A DNA stretch of 64,000 nt from Sphingomonas sp. (GTDB taxonomy: Bacteria; Pseudomonadota; Alphaproteobacteria; Sphingomonadales; Sphingomonadaceae). Within the stretch, counting starts at the first letter, position 1. Every line of letters begins with the position of its first letter. The DNA is taken from the NCBI RefSeq assembly GCF_017745215.1, contig NZ_JAGHZV010000001.1, forward strand, positions 486,893 to 550,892, given 5' to 3'. This document shows, piece by piece, positions 1 to 8,268 of the stretch. The translations under genes were made by a program, and so were the position numbers. The notes under the pieces were generated by a model. It saw only the letters and a program-made list of their open reading frames with translations, ran no database searches and was not told the origin of the DNA.

Positions 1-943
1 TCGACATGTTGATATCGTTGATGCCTTCGAGCAGCAGGACCCAGCGGACGCCGGGCCGCGCGAGCACGTCCTCGTCGAACCGTGCGACGGCGGCGTCGCC
101 GGCGCCCGCCTTGAGGATGCGATTGCCCGAGATGCCGGTGTTGACCACGCTCCAGCCGCGGGTCCGCGGGTTTGCCTGGAGGCGTGCCGCCAGCAGGTCC
201 GGCCATGAGGCGTGCGCGCCCGGGGTCGTGGCGTAGCCGTCGGTGATCGAGTCGCCGAACGCCACGATCGTTCCTCCGTCTCGGCGCGAGGTGGCGACGC
301 TCACCCCGGCAAGCCAGAAATAGGATCTCGCGAGCTGCGGAGCGTCGAGTTGATCGGCACCGGCGACGTTTCCGGCAGCGATATAGGCGGGGTTGAGGCC
401 GAGCGAGTGCACCGTGTTCACCGGGGTCGACTGCGGCAGGTAGATCGACACCGCGACCTCGGCCAGCGCTGGGACCGGCATGTCGATCGGATCGCTCACG
501 GCTTTGGCGCCGGGGAAGAGCGTCAGGTCGCGCCGTCCGCCGAAGGTGACGACACGATCCGTGCCGGTGACGATCGCCGACTCCTTTCCCCTGAGCGCCG
601 CATGCACCGCGCCGAAGGTGACGGCTGGCCCGCCTGCGGCATTGCTGAACTCGAGCCGGAAGCGCGGCCCGCCGACCGACGTCCGCACCACCATCCTCAC
701 GGTCTGATCGGAAAGAGTCTCGGGGTAGGGGACCATCGGCGAGGGCAAGGGCGGCCGCGGTGCGGGGGCGTTCGCCGGCGCGGGACCGGCGCTCGGCGGG
801 CGGCGCAGGGGAGGGGAGAGCGGTTGGGCGGTCCCCCAGCTCTCGATCCAACGGGCGCCGCTTGTCGTCTGCGTCTGCGCCTGCGCCGAGCCGCCCAAGG
901 CGGCCACGCCCAATGCGATGGCCGCCGCCAATCCTCTCAACAT
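1..943 (-). CDS. SGNH/GDSL-family esterase, secreted (3' part outside window)
   Basis: The protein starts at the ATG complementary to 941-943 and runs off the left edge, so about 314 residues are visible. A signal peptide with an AQA cleavage site covers roughly residues 1-22 and is followed by a Pro-rich linker. The block I motif GDSITDGY puts the nucleophile near Ser232; a conserved Gly follows in NTGISGNR, and a G-x-N-D type block (EGINDIN) sits close to the edge. The Asp-x-x-His block lies beyond the window. Length and layout fit the secreted two-domain SGNH hydrolases often found with sugar-degradation genes, which deacylate carbohydrates. It is divergent from another SGNH gene, and a LacI-type operator (996-1007) lies between them, so the pair is probably co-regulated. 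The exact substrate cannot be read from sequence. Confidence 0.85.
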   Translation of the reverse strand, partial: MLRGLAAAIALGVAALGGSAQAQTQTTSGARWIESWGTAQPLSPPLRRPPSAGPAPANAPAPRPPLPSPMVPYPETLSDQTVRMVVRTSVGGPRFRLEFSNAAGGPAVTFGAVHAALRGKESAIVTGTDRVVTFGGRRDLTLFPGAKAVSDPIDMPVPALAEVAVSIYLPQSTPVNTVHSLGLNPAYIAAGNVAGADQLDAPQLARSYFWLAGVSVATSRRDGGTIVAFGDSITDGYATTPGAHASWPDLLAARLQANPRTRGWSVVNTGISGNRILKAGAGDAAVARFDEDVLARPGVRWVLLLEGINDINMS

Positions 944-995
944 GTCGGTCCCCTCTTGAGGCAATCGGCGCAGGATAGCGGCGAGCGATTGCTTT

Positions 996-1007
996 GCAAT
1001 CGATTGT
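996..1007. promoter_or_regulatory. LacI-type operator, site 1 (GCAATCGATTGT)
   Basis: An 11-of-12 match to the palindrome GCAATCGATTGC, found six times between here and 14.0 kb. It lies between two divergent SGNH esterase genes. The likely binder is the LacI-family protein encoded at 11595-12611. Confidence 0.75.
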
Positions 1008-1062
1008 GAGATGCGAGGTCCATGCCTAGAGTGCGCTGAACCATGCATAGCGGGAGAGGGTG

Positions 1063-2004
1063 ATGACGACGCGAACCACGATGGCAATGTTGGCGACGGG
1101 CCTGGTGTTGTGCACCCAGGCCCGGGCGCAGACGGTTCCCGATCCCGCCGCCGAGGCGCAGCCGGGCCGGCCGCTCGCCGCGGTCAACGGTACGACGCTC
1201 CGATGTCCGCCGCCGCCGGTGCAGAGCGCCGAGCAGCGCGCCGCGCAGTTCGAGACCCGCCCGCGCGACCTCGACGAGATGTCGAAGATGGCCAAGGCCT
1301 TCATGGACCCGACCAACCCCGCCGGCGCGCCGTTCCGCAAGCGCCAGGAAGAACAGCGAGCCACCGACTGGCCCTTCCTCTGCCGCTATCGCGAAGCGAA
1401 TGCCGCGCTGAAGGAGAGCGGGAAGCCGGTCTCCGTGGTGTTCATGGGCGATTCGATCACCGAGGGCTGGATCGGTGCCCATCCGGACTTCTTCGCGCGC
1501 CACGGCTATGTCGATCGCGGGATCAGCGGCCAGAGCAGCAGCCAGATGGTGGCGCGCTTCCAGGCCGACGTGATCGCGCTCCGGCCACGCGTGGTCCATA
1601 TCATGACGGGAACCAACGACATCGGCGGCGCGACCGGCCCGATCACCGAGGACGAGTTCGTCGGCAATGTCAGCGCGATGATCGACCTGGCGAAGGCCAA
1701 TGGGATCGAAGTGGTGCTGGCGAGCATTCCGCCGATGTCCCGGCTGCTGCCGCGGCCCGAGTTCGACGTCCGGCCGGTCGTCGTGCAGCTCAACCGCCGG
1801 CTTCGAGCGCTCGCGGCCGCGCGGGGCGTGACCTATGTCGACTATTACACGCCGCTGGTGGACGCATCGGGCGCGTTCGACCCGCACTTCGCCAACGATG
1901 GGGTTCATCCGACGCGCGCGGGCTATTCGGTGATGGAGCCGCTGGCGGAAAAGGCGCTCGAGCGCGCGGTCGGCGAATGGCGACCGAGGCGCCGCTTGCG
2001 GTAA
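1063..2004 (+). CDS. SGNH/GDSL-family hydrolase, secreted
   Basis: A 313-aa secreted esterase or lipase-fold protein. A short signal peptide ends near AQA, about residue 22. The nucleophile block GDSITEGW gives Ser131; the Gly block is GISGQSS, the Asn block is GTNDIGG, and the DGVHPT block supplies Asp279 and His282. The full Ser-Asp-His set is therefore present and the enzyme should be active. A GTG three bases upstream is possible, but ATG 1063 is better spaced from the GGGAGAGGG ribosome site. It is monocistronic and ends at a hairpin shared with the convergent TonB receptor. The operator at 996-1007 puts it in the sucrose/ester regulon. It probably removes acyl groups from an imported or extracellular sugar; substrate unknown. 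Confidence 0.88.
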   Translation: MTTRTTMAMLATGLVLCTQARAQTVPDPAAEAQPGRPLAAVNGTTLRCPPPPVQSAEQRAAQFETRPRDLDEMSKMAKAFMDPTNPAGAPFRKRQEEQRATDWPFLCRYREANAALKESGKPVSVVFMGDSITEGWIGAHPDFFARHGYVDRGISGQSSSQMVARFQADVIALRPRVVHIMTGTNDIGGATGPITEDEFVGNVSAMIDLAKANGIEVVLASIPPMSRLLPRPEFDVRPVVVQLNRRLRALAAARGVTYVDYYTPLVDASGAFDPHFANDGVHPTRAGYSVMEPLAEKALERAVGEWRPRRRLR

Positions 2005-2008
2005 TCGG

Positions 2009-2049
2009 AAAAAAACCGGCGGCGCCGTTCGGGTGAAAACGGCGCCGCC
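2009..2049 (-). terminator. Rho-independent terminator of the TonB receptor
   Basis: Perfect 12-bp stem (2018-2029 with 2038-2049) and an 8-base loop. Read on the minus strand, it is followed by seven T. It sits between convergent genes and may also stop plus-strand transcripts. Confidence 0.8.
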
Positions 2050-2063
2050 GGAGGGCTTGGAAG

Positions 2064-4199
2064 TTATTGGAAGTCGACGCGGAAGCGCATGCCAATCGTC
2101 CGCGGCGTCGGGCCCGAGCCCGACAGCGGCCCGTTGGTGCCCACGATCGTCGGCCCGCGCTCGTCGCCCAGATTGTCGCCGATCAGGGCCAGCTCATAGG
2201 CCTTGTAGCGCACCCCCAGCGTGGCGCTGATCTGGCTGTAGGGATCGGCGATGATGCCGGTCGATTGCAGGCGATTGCCGTTGCGGCTCCAGGCGAGGTT
2301 GCCGAACACCGAGACGTCCTCGCTGACGTGCCCGTTGTACGAGGCATCGAGCCGGTAGTTGTATTCGATCGAGTTTACGATCCGCGAGCCCGGGCGGAAT
2401 AGCGGGAGGGCGGCTTGCACGGCGGCATTGACGCGGTCGTACTTGCCGTCGTTGACGTTGCCGACCGCATTCAGGCTCAGGCCGGTGAGCGGCGTGCGCC
2501 AGTGGAACTCGAAATCGATGCCCTTTGTGGTCGCGTCGCCGAAGTTCGAGAAGCCGTTCACGCCCGAGATGCCGCCCGGCGTGTTGGTCTGCATGTCCTT
2601 GAACTTGGTGATGTAGCCGTTCAGCCCGACGGAGACGTTGCGGTCCGGCGTGCGCCACTTGAGCCCGATCTCATAGTTCGTCGAGGTCTCCGGCTCGAGC
2701 TGGGTGCTCGCCGGCACGCCGGCCGCCTGCAGCGAGAGAACCTGCGCCTGCGACTGGACGATGCCGGCGCGGAAGCCCGTCGCCGCGGTGATGAACATCG
2801 TCAGATTGTCGGTCGGCAGATACGACAGGTTGACGCGCCAGGTCGTCACGCCCTTGGTCGAGGGCAGCGAGCTCGTCGAATCCTCGAAGGTGCGCTTGTC
2901 GTGATAATAGCGCAGGCCGACGAGGGGCACGAGCTTGCCGTCGAGCAGGTCGTAGCTCAGCTCGCCGAACACCGCCCAGTTCTTGGTGATGGTGTTGTTG
3001 TCGGCATTGACCGAAACCGACGGGTTGAGCAGCTGGTTCTTCTGCGGTCCCTCGCCGTCCTGGTACTGCGCGCCGACGACCCAGTGGAAGGGGCCGGCGC
3101 CGGTCGAGTTCGCGCGGACTTCCTGCGCGAACATCTTCGGATAGAATTGGCTCGAGAAGAAGCCCGAGGGCGACAACGGGATGTAGATGCCGAAATTGCC
3201 CTTCAGATAGCTCGTCGCGCTGGTGATCGAGAAGGAATCGAGATCCAGCGCGGCCGAGAGGCTGTAGAGCTTGAAATCGCCATTGCCGAAGCTCGGCTGG
3301 CCGGCGGTGTTCTGATAATAGGGCGGATCGACCGACGCCATCGTGCCGAGAAACTCCTGGCGCGGCCGGAAATGCCAATATTGCGCGCGGATCGAGAGAT
3401 TGTCGGTCGGCTTGAACAGGCCGACGATGCGGATGTCGTCGTTGCGGACGATGTTCGCGCCATGGCGATCGGGCGTGCCGTCGTAGGGGCCGTAATAGAC
3501 GTCGGCCCAGCCCGGGTTGTAACCGTGGCCACCGCTCACGCGGATGGCGAGTTTGTCCTTGACGATCGGAATCGAGACCGCGCCCGCGAACTCGGTGTTG
3601 ACGTTGTCGGCACCGCGCGTGTGGCCGACCGAGGCTTCGCCGGAGAATTGGAAGTCCTGAAGGTCCGGGTCGCGCGTGTGGAAGATGAAGACGCCGCCCG
3701 ACGAGCCTTGGCCGTACAGCGTGCCCTGCGGCCCGCGCAGCACTTCGACGCGCTCGAGATCCTGGAACCGGATCGGCGGCGCGATGCCGAAGTTGGTGAC
3801 GATGAACGGGACGTCGTCGACGTAATAGCCGATCGGCGAATCGCCGTTGGCGTTGCTGCCGCCCGCGCCGCGCAGATTGTACGAGCGCGACGCGACCGAC
3901 TGGCGCTGACCCTCGAACGCGCCGGGAATGGCCGAGACGAGGTCGTCGACCGTGCTGATGTTGCGTTCCTTGAGATCCTCGCCGCCGAACGCCTGGATGG
4001 CGAGCGGGACCGACTGCAGCGCCTGCGAGCCGGACTTCTGCGCGGTCACGACGATCTCGCCGTTCGCCGGCGCAGCCTCGTCCTTCGGCTGGGACGATTC
4101 TCCGGTCTGTTCTTCGGGCGCCGACTGCGCCCTTGCGTCAATGGCTGCCAGGCTCGCCGCAATCGCAAAGACGGCCACAGCGGATTGAAAACGTAGCAT
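2064..4199 (-). CDS. TonB-dependent receptor of the sucrose/ester locus
   Basis: A 711-aa outer-membrane active transporter. The signal peptide (to about residue 26, ARA-QS) is followed by an acidic linker, then the plug domain beginning at GEIVVTAQK, with the conserved ERVEVLRGPQGTLYG strand at the plug-barrel junction. The rest is a beta-barrel ending in an aromatic C-terminal strand (RVDFQ). A longer reading frame exists, but the start at 4199 has a strong AAAAGGAGGGGAG ribosome site and makes the signal peptide N-terminal. The operator at 4233-4244 lies 34-45 bases upstream. It should import the substrate that the surrounding esterases and sucrase degrade; ligand identity is inference from context. 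Confidence 0.92.
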   Translation of the reverse strand: MLRFQSAVAVFAIAASLAAIDARAQSAPEEQTGESSQPKDEAAPANGEIVVTAQKSGSQALQSVPLAIQAFGGEDLKERNISTVDDLVSAIPGAFEGQRQSVASRSYNLRGAGGSNANGDSPIGYYVDDVPFIVTNFGIAPPIRFQDLERVEVLRGPQGTLYGQGSSGGVFIFHTRDPDLQDFQFSGEASVGHTRGADNVNTEFAGAVSIPIVKDKLAIRVSGGHGYNPGWADVYYGPYDGTPDRHGANIVRNDDIRIVGLFKPTDNLSIRAQYWHFRPRQEFLGTMASVDPPYYQNTAGQPSFGNGDFKLYSLSAALDLDSFSITSATSYLKGNFGIYIPLSPSGFFSSQFYPKMFAQEVRANSTGAGPFHWVVGAQYQDGEGPQKNQLLNPSVSVNADNNTITKNWAVFGELSYDLLDGKLVPLVGLRYYHDKRTFEDSTSSLPSTKGVTTWRVNLSYLPTDNLTMFITAATGFRAGIVQSQAQVLSLQAAGVPASTQLEPETSTNYEIGLKWRTPDRNVSVGLNGYITKFKDMQTNTPGGISGVNGFSNFGDATTKGIDFEFHWRTPLTGLSLNAVGNVNDGKYDRVNAAVQAALPLFRPGSRIVNSIEYNYRLDASYNGHVSEDVSVFGNLAWSRNGNRLQSTGIIADPYSQISATLGVRYKAYELALIGDNLGDERGPTIVGTNGPLSGSGPTPRTIGMRFRVDFQ

Positions 4200-4232
4200 T
4201 CTCCCCTCCTTTTCGCTCCCCGTTCGGGTTTC

Positions 4233-4244
4233 GCAATCGATTGC
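4233..4244. promoter_or_regulatory. LacI-type operator, site 2 (GCAATCGATTGC)
   Basis: Perfect 12-bp palindrome just upstream of the TonB receptor ribosome site, placed to block transcription of that gene. Another inverted repeat (ATTTTGA 4379-4385 / TCAAAAT 4401-4407) lies in the same AT-rich divergent region and may mark promoters. Confidence 0.8.
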
Positions 4245-4544
4245 GTACACCAGTGCGCAACAGAATCCAAGCGGCGTGTTCACCGCTGGCCCGCGACGAC
4301 GCGACGATGGCGATTCTGTGCTTTGCGGCGCGGATCAGGACCCACACCCGAGCCATGCTCGGTTCAAGAGGCGTCGTTATTTTGAAATTGTCATTTATTA
4401 TCAAAATCTTGAATCGAACGCCGTGAATCCATCCCCCTCCCGGGGCCTTGCCGGGCGGAGCACATGCGAGGGAAACAAAGGCGGCCGACGATGCATGGCG
4501 AAGTCCCGAGTTGCATCGGAAAAGCGGGAATTCTATAGGGCTGA

Positions 4545-4556
4545 GCAATCGATTGC
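4545..4556. promoter_or_regulatory. LacI-type operator, site 3 (GCAATCGATTGC)
   Basis: Perfect 12-bp palindrome 29 bases upstream of the start of the ceramidase-family gene. It should control the two-gene hydrolase operon 4586-7205. Confidence 0.8.
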
Positions 4557-4585
4557 ATAATCGGACGAAATCGGAGGGAGAGCGG

Positions 4586-6052
4586 ATGTCTGAAATGTCC
4601 TCGCCGGCACAGGCGTTGTCGGGCGCGATTCGGTACTTTGGATGGGCTGCCGCGCGCCGCGGTACGATCCTGCAGGCGAATCGCCGAGTGCGATTCGTGG
4701 CACGGAGCATCGCCCTGCTTGCCGCACTCATCGTGCCCGCGCTTTCGCCGGCGACGGCTCAGGGTCAGCTCAGGGTCGGCGCGGCCAAGGTCGACGTCAC
4801 ACCCAGCGCCGACAAGATGCCCAAGACGATGCACGGCGTGCTCGACCCGCTTCACGCGCGGGCGATCGTGGTCGAGAGCGGCGGCAGCCGCGCCGCGATG
4901 GTCACGGTGGATGCGGGCGCCATCCCGACGCCGATCTGGCAGCGCGTGAGCGCGCGTGCGGCACGCGAGCTCAAGATCCCCGTCGACCAGTTCCTGCTCA
5001 CCGCGACGCACACGCACAGCGCGCCCTTCGTTCGCGACCAAGCCTATGAGGACCAGATCTTCGACGCCGTTCGCAAGGCTGCCGCAGCGCTCCAGCCTGC
5101 GCGCATGGCCTATGGCACCGGCGTGTCGTACATCAACGTGAACCGCAACATCATCGATCCGGAGACGCATCGCTGGTGGGAAGGGCCCAATTACGACGGA
5201 CCTTCGGACAAGACGGTCGCGGTTGTCGAGTTCGAGACGCTCGCCGGCGCGCCGATCGCGGTCTATTACAACTACGGCGTGCACGGGGTGCTGACCGGCA
5301 CGCTCGACATGATTAGCGCCGATATCCCCGGCGCCGCTTCCAACTACATCGAGGACTCGCTGGGCGGAAACGCGGTCGCGGTCTATTCGAACGGCGCGGC
5401 GGGCGACCAGAACCCGATCTTCTTCCAGCAGACCTATGACCTGCGCGCGATCCGCATCAAGGATTATGCTGCCCGCGGCGAGGACATCAGCAATGCCATG
5501 CCGCCGGGCGGGCAGGGGCTGGATCGCAACAATCCCCAGGTGGTCAAGCTGCTGAACCAGCAGAAGCAGATGACGCTGACGATGGGGCAGATGCTCGGCG
5601 AGGAAGTGCTCCACGTCACGCGGTCGGGGCTTGAGCGGCCGGTCTCGTCCGCCGACATCCGCGGCGTGCAGGAAACGGTGATGTGCCCGGGCCGCAAGCG
5701 GCTCGACCAGGGTCGCGCCGGCTATCCCGGCACTTATGAGGATGCCGACCCCATCGGCCTCAAGCTCAGCCTGCTCCGGATCGGCGACACGGTGATCGGC
5801 GGCGTCGACGCCGAGATCTTCACGATGATCGCGCAGCGCTTCAAGCGCGAGTCTCCGCTCAAGCACACGATGATGGTGACACTCACCAACGGCGTCGCGG
5901 GCTCGGGCTATATCCCCAACGACGCGGCCTATGGGTTCAACACGTTCGAAGTGGTGTCGTCGCGACTCAAGCCGGGTTGCGCAGAGACGGCAATCGTCAA
6001 TGGGTTCCTCGACCTGATCACGAAGACGGAAGTGCCGGCATCGGCGAACTGA
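4586..6052 (+). CDS. Neutral/alkaline ceramidase-family (PF04734-like) secreted hydrolase
   Basis: 488 aa, starting at ATG 4586 after a CGGAGGGAG ribosome site. A longer frame upstream has no good start. The N-terminus has about 35 polar and basic residues before the hydrophobic stretch SIALLAALIVPAL, ending ATAQG, so the signal peptide is long or the start is internal. The mature part opens with LRVGAAKVDVTP and contains ATHTHSAP and SNGAAGDQNP, both typical of the N-terminal domain of neutral ceramidase-like amidases. It is shorter than true ceramidases and seems to lack their C-terminal domain, so sphingolipid hydrolysis should not be assumed. It is followed 44 bases later by an alpha/beta hydrolase in the same operon, downstream of operator site 3. 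Confidence 0.8.
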   Translation: MSEMSSPAQALSGAIRYFGWAAARRGTILQANRRVRFVARSIALLAALIVPALSPATAQGQLRVGAAKVDVTPSADKMPKTMHGVLDPLHARAIVVESGGSRAAMVTVDAGAIPTPIWQRVSARAARELKIPVDQFLLTATHTHSAPFVRDQAYEDQIFDAVRKAAAALQPARMAYGTGVSYINVNRNIIDPETHRWWEGPNYDGPSDKTVAVVEFETLAGAPIAVYYNYGVHGVLTGTLDMISADIPGAASNYIEDSLGGNAVAVYSNGAAGDQNPIFFQQTYDLRAIRIKDYAARGEDISNAMPPGGQGLDRNNPQVVKLLNQQKQMTLTMGQMLGEEVLHVTRSGLERPVSSADIRGVQETVMCPGRKRLDQGRAGYPGTYEDADPIGLKLSLLRIGDTVIGGVDAEIFTMIAQRFKRESPLKHTMMVTLTNGVAGSGYIPNDAAYGFNTFEVVSSRLKPGCAETAIVNGFLDLITKTEVPASAN

Positions 6053-6095
6053 ACCGCAACGGCGACCGAGTCAGTCAAAGAGAAGGAGAGCGGCG

Positions 6096-7205
6096 ATGCG
6101 GCGGATCAAGCGGGGAAGCCGGATGCGTTTGTGCTTGTCGGGAGGCGTCGCCGCCCTGACGCTGTCGATGGCGGCGCCTGCATTCGCGCAGGTGCAATCG
6201 CCGAGGGAGGACGGCACGGTGGTTGTGTCCGATGCCGAAGTGCCGGTCTCCAACCTGCTGAGCCCGGAAGGCGCGGCTTATCTGCGCCACCTGATCGTCG
6301 ACAAGCCCTTCGGCGAGGGGCCGCCGCTCGCCGACATCAAGGCCGAGCGCGCACGGCAGGACAAGATCATGCACGTGTTCCTCGATCCCATGCTCAAGCG
6401 CTATCCGGTCAAGATCACCGAGGAGCGGATCGGCGGGATCGTGACCGATGTCGTGATTCCCGCGGGCGGCATCGCACCGGAGAACCGCAACCGCGTGCTC
6501 ATCAACGTCCATGGCGGCGGCTTCGTGACCGGCGCGCGCAGCGCATCGCTCGTCGAATCGGTGCCGCTGGCGGCGGTGATGGGGATCAAGGTCATCTCGA
6601 TCGACTATCGGATGGGCCCGGAATATCAGTTTCCCGCTGCCAGCGAGGATGTCGCAGCAGTCTATCGCGAAGTGCTGAAGACCTACGCCCCGTCGCATGT
6701 CGTGCTCTACGGATGCTCGGCCGGCGGCATGCTGACGGCGGAATCGATCGCCTGGTTCCAGGCGCACGGCCTGCCCAACCCCGCCGCGATCGGCGTCTTC
6801 TGCGCGTCGCTCGGCAAGCTCGCGGCGGGCGATTCCGCTGCGCTGGCGATGCGGCTGCTCGGCGCGCCCGGGCGCCCAGCACCGGCGAAGGCCGCTCCGC
6901 CGCCGCCACCGCGCGGCCCTTCCTATCTGGGCGGTGTCGCCGACGACAATCCACTCGCCTATCCGCTGGTCTCGCCGGCGGTCCTCGCCAAATTCCCGCC
7001 GACGCTGTTCATCACCGGCACCCGCGCCTTCGAGTTCAGCGCGGCGCTCAACTCGCACAACCAACTGGCCAAGGCGGGCGTCGAGAGCCAGTTTCATGGC
7101 TGGGACGGGATGTTCCACGGCTTCTTCTACAATTCCGAAATGCCGGAATCGCGCGAAGCCTATGACATCATGGCGAAATTCTTCGACGCGCACATGGCGA
7201 AATGA
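6096..7205 (+). CDS. HSL-type alpha/beta hydrolase, secreted, with atypical acid residue
   Basis: 369 aa with a signal peptide (hydrophobic stretch LCLSGGVAALTLSMAAP, cut near AFAQ). The oxyanion motif HGGGF is near residue 138, the nucleophile elbow GCSAGG near residue 208, and a C-terminal GMFHGFF supplies the His. In the hormone-sensitive-lipase family the acid comes from a G-x-x-D-P-L type loop. Here that loop reads ITGTRAFEFSAAL, so the usual Asp is missing and a nearby Glu would have to replace it. A Pro/Ala-rich insert lies around residues 255-275. It is the second gene of an operon with the ceramidase-family gene. Its 3' end overlaps the convergent oxidoreductase by 38 bases. Confidence 0.82.
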   Translation: MRRIKRGSRMRLCLSGGVAALTLSMAAPAFAQVQSPREDGTVVVSDAEVPVSNLLSPEGAAYLRHLIVDKPFGEGPPLADIKAERARQDKIMHVFLDPMLKRYPVKITEERIGGIVTDVVIPAGGIAPENRNRVLINVHGGGFVTGARSASLVESVPLAAVMGIKVISIDYRMGPEYQFPAASEDVAAVYREVLKTYAPSHVVLYGCSAGGMLTAESIAWFQAHGLPNPAAIGVFCASLGKLAAGDSAALAMRLLGAPGRPAPAKAAPPPPPRGPSYLGGVADDNPLAYPLVSPAVLAKFPPTLFITGTRAFEFSAALNSHNQLAKAGVESQFHGWDGMFHGFFYNSEMPESREAYDIMAKFFDAHMAK

Positions 7206-8139
7206 TCGCCGCCCGGACGCGGTCGATCGCCTGCATCGAGCATAGCGGATCATCCGCCGCGAGTGGGAAGGGGGCGCCGTCGACGATCGTTGCCCTGATC
7301 GCGGCGAGCTGGGCGGCATAGGTGGTCGGACCAGGGACGACGATCTCGCTTCGTCCACCGCGAGCAAGGCAAGTCACTCGATGGCCGAGATGGGGCACGA
7401 GCGGATTGTCGATCGCGACGCGCCCATGCTCGCAGTCGATCTCCAGCGAAGCGCGGTGCTGGGGGGTGACCATCGAGCTTCGGATCTCGGCTTCGGCGCC
7501 CGCCGCGAACCTCAGCGAGGCGGCGAAGGCGATATCCACGCCTGCCCGCCATGTCGCCGATGCTCGAGTGACAGTGAACGCTTCGCCGAACATTCGCCGG
7601 CACCAGGCAAGCGGATAGATGCCGAGATCCATCAGCGCGCCGCCGCCCAGCGCGCGATGCCAACGGAAATCGGCCGGGTCCTCGGCGATCGGCGTGGCGA
7701 ACGTCGCGCGCACGTGACGGACCTCGCCCAACTCCCATTCCGCCAGCATTTCGCCGAGGCGGCGGAACAGGGGATGGTGCAGCGAGTGCATCGCTTCGAA
7801 CGCCTGGGTTCTCGAAGCCGCGGCCGCGGCGAGGATCGCGCATGCCTCTCCGGCCGACATCGCAAAGGGCTTTTCGACGAGCACCGATTTGCCCGCGCGA
7901 AGCGCCCGGATCGCGACCTCCGCATGATGGCTGGGCGGCGTGGCAATATAGACGAGATCTACCTGGGGATCATCGATCAGCGCGTCATAGCTCGCGTGGA
8001 CATTCTCGATCGCGTGCTTCCGCGCGAACGCTCCCGCCCGTGCGGGATCGCGCGCCGCGATGGCCCGAACGTCGATCCCCGGCAGGGCGCGGGCAGGCTC
8101 GAGGATCGCGGAGACTGCGATCCGCGATGCCCCGATCAA
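7168..8139 (-). CDS. Gfo/Idh/MocA-family NAD(P)-dependent oxidoreductase
   Basis: About 323-328 aa. An N-terminal Rossmann fold (LIGAS, then VRAIAARDP) is followed by VYIATPPSHH, the conserved EKPFAMS motif and a C-terminal substrate domain. The family oxidises or rearranges sugars and polyols. The only standard start in frame is TTG 8139, which falls inside the first beta strand and nucleotide loop. The five residues before it (T-L-R-I-G) are exactly what the fold needs. They would be gained from a non-canonical ACG at 8154, which sits six bases after a GGGAGG ribosome site. No ATG, GTG or TTG lies between that point and the upstream in-frame stop. Divergent from the esterase gene, with operator site 4 between them. 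Confidence 0.85.
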   Translation of the reverse strand: MIGASRIAVSAILEPARALPGIDVRAIAARDPARAGAFARKHAIENVHASYDALIDDPQVDLVYIATPPSHHAEVAIRALRAGKSVLVEKPFAMSAGEACAILAAAAASRTQAFEAMHSLHHPLFRRLGEMLAEWELGEVRHVRATFATPIAEDPADFRWHRALGGGALMDLGIYPLAWCRRMFGEAFTVTRASATWRAGVDIAFAASLRFAAGAEAEIRSSMVTPQHRASLEIDCEHGRVAIDNPLVPHLGHRVTCLARGGRSEIVVPGPTTYAAQLAAIRATIVDGAPFPLAADDPLCSMQAIDRVRAAIISPCARRRISP

Positions 8140-8181
8140 TCCGATCCGTAACGTCGCCGTCCTCCCGTCGTCCTGCGCGAC

Positions 8182-8193
8182 GCAATCGATTGC
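8182..8193. promoter_or_regulatory. LacI-type operator, site 4 (GCAATCGATTGC)
   Basis: Perfect 12-bp palindrome in the short divergent region between the oxidoreductase and the alpha/beta hydrolase, able to control both. Confidence 0.8.
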
Positions 8194-8268
8194 AGATTTA
8201 TCCGGGCGTGGCTAGCACGGGCGTTGCAGGCTACGAACCGGCGGAACGAATGCGAGAGGAGCGAGAGG

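Noticed and set aside
212..1009. Long plus-strand frame over the first kilobase
   Set aside because: The product is Arg/Gly-rich with no domain, while the minus strand encodes a clear SGNH esterase; it is a high-GC shadow frame.
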